DNA of 10,658 bases. Source: JAENVT01 sp031404635. GTDB lineage: Bacteria > Actinomycetota > Acidimicrobiia > Acidimicrobiales > Ilumatobacteraceae. Every line of letters starts with the position of its first letter. The stretch's first letter is position 1. The stretch spans positions 1-10,658 of the forward strand of contig JANNHY010000318.1 of the NCBI GenBank assembly GCA_031404635.1, given 5' to 3'. A program made the translations under genes and the position numbers. This document shows positions 6,027-10,658 of this stretch, one piece after another. The notes below the pieces were generated by a model. That model had not been told where the DNA came from. It made no database searches and was given only the letters and a program-made list of their open reading frames with translations.

Positions 6027-8756
6027 ATGATCTTCGACGGCTTCGTCAACCAGCTGCCCGACTCAGACCCCGGTGAGACCCAGGAATGGCTCGACTCACT
6101 CGACGCGGTGGTCGAAGTGCATGGCAAGACCAGGGCCCGGTTCCTGCTCTCCAAGCTGCTCGACCGGGCCAGGGCCAGCCAGGTCAGCTTCCCGGCCACA
6201 GTCAGCACGCCCTATGTCAACACCATCCCGCGTGAGCAGGAGCCATGGTTCCCCGGCGACGACCACATCGAGCGGCGAATCCGGGCCTTCGTGCGTTGGA
6301 ACGCGGCGGCGATGGTGGTCAGGGCCAACAAGCACGCCGACGGGATCGGCGGTCACCTGTCGACATTCGCCAGCTCGGCCAGCCTCTACGAGATCGGCTT
6401 CAACCACTTCTTCCGCGGCAAAGACGACGGCAACCCCGGCGATCACGTCTACATCCAGGGTCACGCCGCACCGGGTGTCTACGCCCGGGCGTTCATGGAA
6501 GGCCGCCTGACCGACGACGACCTCGATCACTTCCGCCGCGAGCTCGGCCGTGGCGGTCGCGGGTTGTGTAGCTACCCGCACCCGCGTTTGATGCCCGACT
6601 TCTGGGAGTACCCGACGGTCAGCATGGGCCTCGGGCCGCTCAGCGCCCTCTACCACGCACGCTTCAACCGCTACTTGCAGAACCGCGAACTCGACGACAC
6701 CAGCCAGAGCCGGATCTGGGCGTTCCTCGGCGACGGCGAATGCGACGAGCCAGAGTCCCTCGGGGCTCTTTCACTGGCCAGCCGCGAGAAACTCGACAAC
6801 TTGATCTTCGTGGTCAACTGCAACCTGCAACGCCTCGATGGGCCGGTCCGCGGCAACGGCAAGGTGATCCAAGAACTCGAGGCCATATTCCGCGGCTCGG
6901 GCTGGAACGTGATCAAGGTCATCCACGGGTCGAAGTGGGACGCGCTGCTCGCCAACGACCACGACGGAGTGCTGCTCAACCAACTCAACAACACCGTCGA
7001 CGGGCAGTTCCAGCGCTACACCGTGGAAGACGGTGCGTTCATCCGCGACGACTTCTTCGGGCCCGACCCGCGCCTGCGCCAGATGGTTGCTCACCTCAGC
7101 GACCAAGACCTCACCCAACTGCCCCGCGGCGGTCACGACTACCACAAGCTGTACGCGGCCTACAAGGCTGCGTCCGAAAACCTCGGCACCGGCGCGCCGA
7201 CGGCGCTGCTGTGCAAGACGATCAAGGGCTGGACACTGGGTCCCGACATCGAGGGCCGCAACGCCACCCATCAGATCAAGAAGATGACCAAGGACCAGTT
7301 GCTCGCCCTGCGCGACCGCTTGCACATGCACGACGAGATCCCCGACTCGGCCTTCGACGGCGACATGCCGCCGTACTTCCGCCCCGCCGAGGACTCGATC
7401 GAGTACCAGTACATGATGGAACGCCGCAAGGCCCTCGGTGGCTCGATCCCCAAACGCGTCGTGCGGGCTCGTAGGCCACTGGAGCTACCCGACGACAGCG
7501 CCTTCGCCGAACTGCTCACAGGCTCGGGCGCACAGGCCGTCAGTACGACGATGGGCTTCACCCGCCTGCTGCGCGGCCTGGCCCGCGACGACAAGTTCGG
7601 CAAGCGGGTCGTGCCGATCATCCCCGACGAGGCCCGTACGTTCGGCATGGACTCGTTGTTCCGCGAGTTGAAGATCTACGCCTCGCAGGGCCAGAAGTAC
7701 CAGCCGGTCGACCACGAGATGTTGCTCAGCTACGCCGAGGCGGCCAACGGCCAGATCCTCGAGGAGGGCATCACCGAGGCCGGGTCGACGGCCAGTTTCA
7801 TCGCCGCCGGCACGGCCTACGCCACTCGCGGCGTGCCGATGGTCCCGTTCTACACGTTCTATTCGATGTTCGGATTCCAGCGTGTCGGCGACCTGATCTG
7901 GCAGGCGGCCGATGCCCGCACCCGAGGCTTCATGCTCGCTGCCACCGCCGGGCGCACGACGCTGATGGGCGAGGGGCTGCAGCACCAAGACGGTCACTCG
8001 CTCGTGCACGCCTCAACGTTGCCGCCCTGCCAGGCCTACGACCCGGCCTTCGCCTACGAGGTCGCGACCATCGTGCAGGAAGGCCTGAAGCGGATGTACG
8101 GCGGCGGCGGTAAGGAGGATCCCGACGTCTTCTACTACATCACGCTGTACAACGAGAACTACCCGATGCCGGCGATGCCCGAGGGCGACCCTGCCGAGAT
8201 CCGCGCCGCGATCATGGGCGGTCTCTACCGGTGGTCGGCGGCACCCGAGGGGCCGTCGCGACGCGCCACGCTGTTGTTCTCGGGCTCGGCGCAGGGCGCG
8301 GCACGCGAGGCTGTCGACGAGTTGGCGCAGCACTTCGACGTCGGCGTCGAACTGTGGTCGGCGACGTCGTACAAGCGGTTGCGCGAGAACGCCCTCGAGA
8401 TCGAGCGCTGGAACCGCCTGCACCCAAGCCAGGCGCCGCGGACCGCCGATGTCGCTCAGTTGCTCGCCGATGCTCCCGGCCCGATTGTCGCCGTCACCGA
8501 CTTCATGAAGATCGTCCCCGAGCAGGTCGCCCGGTTCCTGCCCGGGCGCACCTTCGTGCCGCTCGGCACCGATGGCATGGGCCGCTCAGATACGCGTGAA
8601 TCGCTACGCCGGTTCTTCGAGATCGACACCGGCCACGTTGTGGTCGGTGTGCTCTCCGCGCTGGTTGCAACCGGGGATGTCGACACCGACCAGGTCGAGG
8701 CGGCAATCCATCGCTACCAGATCGACCCGGAAGCAATCGACCCGTACCTTGTCTAA
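6027..8756 (+). CDS. aceE: Pyruvate dehydrogenase E1 component, homodimeric type
   Basis: Thiamine-diphosphate-dependent E1 of the pyruvate dehydrogenase complex. It decarboxylates pyruvate and transfers the acetyl group to the lipoyl group of E2, feeding acetyl-CoA to the TCA cycle. The 909 residues match the full family length (E. coli 887). Visible are the active-site GGH motif (His110), GDHVYIQGHAAPGVYARAF, the ThDP/Mg motif GDGECDEPES at 235-244 closing with NCNLQRLDGPVRGNGK from Asn264, IIPDEARTFGMDSLF, the cofactor-activating Glu in EEGITEAGS (about 584), GLQHQDGHS (His 653 and 657) and the C-terminal LGTDGMGRSDTRESLRRFFE. The start ATG 6027 gives the expected short N terminus. E2 and E3 are not next to it. 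Gap bases 5964-6026 separate it from the SGNH genes, so it is probably its own unit. The stop codon runs directly into eight T's. Confidence 0.97.
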   Translation: MIFDGFVNQLPDSDPGETQEWLDSLDAVVEVHGKTRARFLLSKLLDRARASQVSFPATVSTPYVNTIPREQEPWFPGDDHIERRIRAFVRWNAAAMVVRANKHADGIGGHLSTFASSASLYEIGFNHFFRGKDDGNPGDHVYIQGHAAPGVYARAFMEGRLTDDDLDHFRRELGRGGRGLCSYPHPRLMPDFWEYPTVSMGLGPLSALYHARFNRYLQNRELDDTSQSRIWAFLGDGECDEPESLGALSLASREKLDNLIFVVNCNLQRLDGPVRGNGKVIQELEAIFRGSGWNVIKVIHGSKWDALLANDHDGVLLNQLNNTVDGQFQRYTVEDGAFIRDDFFGPDPRLRQMVAHLSDQDLTQLPRGGHDYHKLYAAYKAASENLGTGAPTALLCKTIKGWTLGPDIEGRNATHQIKKMTKDQLLALRDRLHMHDEIPDSAFDGDMPPYFRPAEDSIEYQYMMERRKALGGSIPKRVVRARRPLELPDDSAFAELLTGSGAQAVSTTMGFTRLLRGLARDDKFGKRVVPIIPDEARTFGMDSLFRELKIYASQGQKYQPVDHEMLLSYAEAANGQILEEGITEAGSTASFIAAGTAYATRGVPMVPFYTFYSMFGFQRVGDLIWQAADARTRGFMLAATAGRTTLMGEGLQHQDGHSLVHASTLPPCQAYDPAFAYEVATIVQEGLKRMYGGGGKEDPDVFYYITLYNENYPMPAMPEGDPAEIRAAIMGGLYRWSAAPEGPSRRATLLFSGSAQGAAREAVDELAQHFDVGVELWSATSYKRLRENALEIERWNRLHPSQAPRTADVAQLLADAPGPIVAVTDFMKIVPEQVARFLPGRTFVPLGTDGMGRSDTRESLRRFFEIDTGHVVVGVLSALVATGDVDTDQVEAAIHRYQIDPEAIDPYLV

Positions 8757-8764
8757 TTTTTTTT
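8757..8764. terminator. T8 tract between the convergent aceE and CAP genes
   Basis: Eight consecutive T's follow the aceE stop codon, in a 19-base gap of an otherwise very GC-rich region. No stable stem ends just before the run, so a classical intrinsic terminator is not supported. The only pairing I find, GACCC before and GGGTC after, would put the T's in a 21-base loop. The tract may help end aceE transcription, but this is uncertain. Confidence 0.3.
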
Positions 8765-8775
8765 GGGTCTTGACG

Positions 8776-10658
8776 TCAGCTCCACCAGCCGTTGACGTCG
8801 ATGATCACGTGAGCCGAAGCGGACGAGTAGATGCAGATTGCGCCACTCGGTGAGAGCGGCAGTTCGACGGCGCTGGCTACCGCCGCGCCCGGCTCATAGT
8901 TGACATTCGATGACGTCGGGATCTCAGCGCCGCATGGATATGCCGTCAGGAACCCCGCCGCGGTGGCGCCGACGACCGTCAAGTTGCCCGAAATCGCCCG
9001 CGCATTCGCTGGTATTCCGCGCGTTCCAGCCATCGGGACCGTCAACGTCTGGCTCGCCGCGAGACGCACGCCACCTTGGTCTGAATTGACCTGCGGTCGA
9101 AACACATCGCGAGTGTCGGTGAATCGGAATGGCGTGCTGGGGGTGAACATGTTGGTGGCATCGGGCGAGACCGAAACGAAGCCAACCACGTCGACCACCA
9201 GGTCCACGTCTACGTTGCTGAAGAAACACACCGTGCCGGCTGGTGACACCGGCGCCATCAGCAGATTCGGCGTGATCTGTCCGACTGAGGGATTGAGGCT
9301 CGAGGTTCCCGGCAACGTGCCGCACGGATACGCGGTGACGAATCCATCGAATGACGGAAGGACGCCAGTCACGGTCAAGGCGACGGCGCTGGCATTGGGT
9401 GGAACACCGGCAACATTGACGACCGGCAGCTCGACCGGCTGCCCGCCAACGAGCCGTGCGGGAGTGCCAACGGCTTCACGGCTATCCATTAGCCGGCGAG
9501 GAACTACGGGCTTGTAGCGCCCGCTCGATGAGGTCGAGTAGTAACCGCGCACGCCCATCACCAAATCTGTCGACACATTGCTGAAGGCGCACAGACCTCC
9601 CTGGGTATCCAGCGGAATGGTTGCTGAGTTGGCCACGGTTTCGTTCAGCGAGAAGTTCACCGTCGAGACCTCTGGTCGAGCGGTCGAGCAGGAGCGCCAC
9701 ATCGTCACGAACCCCGATCCGCTCGGGCCGGTCACAGTCACGTTGGCGAAAACGGCGTTGGCGCCATTGGGGACTCCGTTGCCTCCAGTGACCTGGATAC
9801 GTCTTGTTGCCCCACCCTCCAGCCGGGAGGTTCCCAACAGGATTCTTGTATCCACGATGCGCACCGGTGGCAGGGCTGTGAACCCAGTTGCCGGGCCCGC
9901 GGGCACGGCGACCGGTGCCGGGGTGAGATCGAAAGCGGCCGACGGATCGACCGTGAAGCTCCAGCTGACATCGCTCGCCGTGGTGCCAACGGTGACGTTG
10001 TACGTTCCCATGGCAAGCACTGCGCGGGGTACGACGACGACCGCGTTGTCGCCCAGCAGGATCTGCTGCGCGTCACCGGTCGTGTTGGCCGCCGACAGCA
10101 CGCAGACCTCCATCGGCCCGCTCGGCCCGCTGAGAGTGGCTACGGGGCTGGCTGCCGCCTCCGGCATCATGGCGACGATGGGCAGCCCCGCCGGGGCCGT
10201 ATATCCGGCGCAGAATTCCAGCGGGCTCGGCGTCTCGACGACGAAGCGGTCGAGATTGGTGGTGGTGCCGTCGCCGGGAAACAGGATCGGTTGCGCAGGT
10301 CGTGGCGTCGAAGTCAAGCCGCGAATCACGTCTAGCGTTGCGCCGGAGTGCCAGGTGGTCGACGACTCGGCGCGGTCGCATTGGCCAAAGCCGGTCGACT
10401 GAAGGTTGGCGCGCAGCACCCCGATGGCATGGAACGGGCCGCTCATCCACAATTCGATGTGGCTACGGGCGGTGTTGTTCAGCCGGCTCGACACGGCGAT
10501 ATTGCCGTTGTTGCCGGCCAGGTCTCCCTCTGGGGAGTATCCCACAAGACCAGGTTCCTCATCGTGAGTCATGCCGTTATCGAGCATGTAGCACGAATGC
10601 TTGGCGGCCCCCGCCGACCACGTCGCGTTCTCGACGACCGGCGCGACCCCGGCCATGG
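8776..10658 (-). CDS. CAP/SCP-domain extracellular protein with three C-terminal DTR/Cys-pair modules, N terminus outside the window
   Basis: At least 626 residues, reading in from the right edge. The first ~100 residues match a CAP domain (SCP/PR-1 superfamily) lacking its start: AGVAPVVENATWSAGAAKH with His20, then MTHDEEPG, GNNGNIAVSS, and the signature HIELWMSGPFHAIGVL with Glu68 and His76. His20, Glu68 and His76 fit conserved CAP cavity positions. The Met at 10656 falls inside the domain, so the true start and a presumed signal peptide lie upstream, beyond the edge. Residues about 100-255 are a linker or beta-rich region with SPLEFC, MEVC and VSWSFTVDP. Residues about 259-626 are three modules ending in NGWWS. 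The gene converges on aceE with 19 bases between. CAP proteins are secreted and vary in function (lipid binding, protease-like, adhesion); none can be chosen here. No anchor motif is visible at the C terminus. Confidence 0.87.
   Translation of the reverse strand, partial: MAGVAPVVENATWSAGAAKHSCYMLDNGMTHDEEPGLVGYSPEGDLAGNNGNIAVSSRLNNTARSHIELWMSGPFHAIGVLRANLQSTGFGQCDRAESSTTWHSGATLDVIRGLTSTPRPAQPILFPGDGTTTNLDRFVVETPSPLEFCAGYTAPAGLPIVAMMPEAAASPVATLSGPSGPMEVCVLSAANTTGDAQQILLGDNAVVVVPRAVLAMGTYNVTVGTTASDVSWSFTVDPSAAFDLTPAPVAVPAGPATGFTALPPVRIVDTRILLGTSRLEGGATRRIQVTGGNGVPNGANAVFANVTVTGPSGSGFVTMWRSCSTARPEVSTVNFSLNETVANSATIPLDTQGGLCAFSNVSTDLVMGVRGYYSTSSSGRYKPVVPRRLMDSREAVGTPARLVGGQPVELPVVNVAGVPPNASAVALTVTGVLPSFDGFVTAYPCGTLPGTSSLNPSVGQITPNLLMAPVSPAGTVCFFSNVDVDLVVDVVGFVSVSPDATNMFTPSTPFRFTDTRDVFRPQVNSDQGGVRLAASQTLTVPMAGTRGIPANARAISGNLTVVGATAAGFLTAYPCGAEIPTSSNVNYEPGAAVASAVELPLSPSGAICIYSSASAHVIIDVNGWWS
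8779..9882 (-). repeat. Three DTR/Cys-pair modules in the CAP protein
   Basis: Counting from the Met at 10656, D-T/S-R motifs fall at 269, 391 and 514, and cysteine pairs at 323/356, 445/477 and 575/608 (spacing 33, 32, 33). Closing strands read VMGVRGYY, VVDVVGFV and IIDVNGWW. The loops between DTR and the first cysteine (54, 54 and 61 residues) are longer than in the SGNH proteins (41-50). The first module has WRSC where the other two have YPC. Confidence 0.85.

Noticed and set aside
8771..8778. Perfect 8-bp palindrome TGACGTCA at the stop of the CAP gene
   Set aside because: It includes the stop codon and lies at the 3' ends of two convergent genes, where an operator is unlikely. A short palindrome by chance is the simpler reading.
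9578..10402. 274-codon plus-strand frame antisense to the CAP gene
   Set aside because: It is low-complexity (Thr/Val/Pro/Ala-rich) and has no domain; the opposite strand carries a CAP domain and conserved modules.

Overview
The window is GC-rich, gene-dense chromosomal DNA from an actinobacterium. The homodimeric type of pyruvate dehydrogenase E1, the start codons sitting just behind -10-like hexamers (a leaderless layout) and the secreted proteins with DTR-type modules together suggest the class Acidimicrobiia (Ilumatobacter-like). That placement is inference from gene style; no rRNA or marker tree is available here. I see no tRNA, rRNA, CRISPR array, insertion sequence or phage gene.

Layout. 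Bases 1-1139 (+) hold the 3' part of a type II NADH dehydrogenase. It converges on an NAD-dependent short-chain dehydrogenase of the HSD10 type (1166-1942, -). Upstream of that on the same strand is ribonuclease HI (2049-2489, -). A 25-base gap (2490-2514) separates rnhA from a divergent pair of overlapping genes (2515-4284 and 4269-5963, +). Both encode secreted SGNH-hydrolase-like proteins with C-terminal three-module arrays. A 63-base gap leads to aceE (6027-8756, +), a complete pyruvate dehydrogenase E1. Nineteen bases later a convergent gene (8776 to the right edge, -) encodes a CAP/SCP-domain protein with the same kind of three-module array; its N terminus lies outside the window.

How the genes relate. 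NDH-2, the HSD10-like enzyme, RNase HI and aceE are ordinary housekeeping or energy-metabolism genes with no obvious joint pathway beyond supplying and oxidising NADH. The distinctive part is the trio of exported proteins. Three unlike N-terminal domains (a canonical SGNH hydrolase, a divergent SGNH relative and a CAP domain) each carry exactly three modules of about 100-125 residues. Each module normally has an R-x-x-D-T/S-R strand, and always two cysteines 32-34 residues apart and a final (V/I)-D-x-x-G strand. In the second SGNH protein the array is shifted by one strand: the first module lacks the DTR strand and the chain ends in an extra one. This is the window's best candidate for undescribed biology. 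Function (envelope or glycan modification, adhesion) is inferred from export and domain type only.
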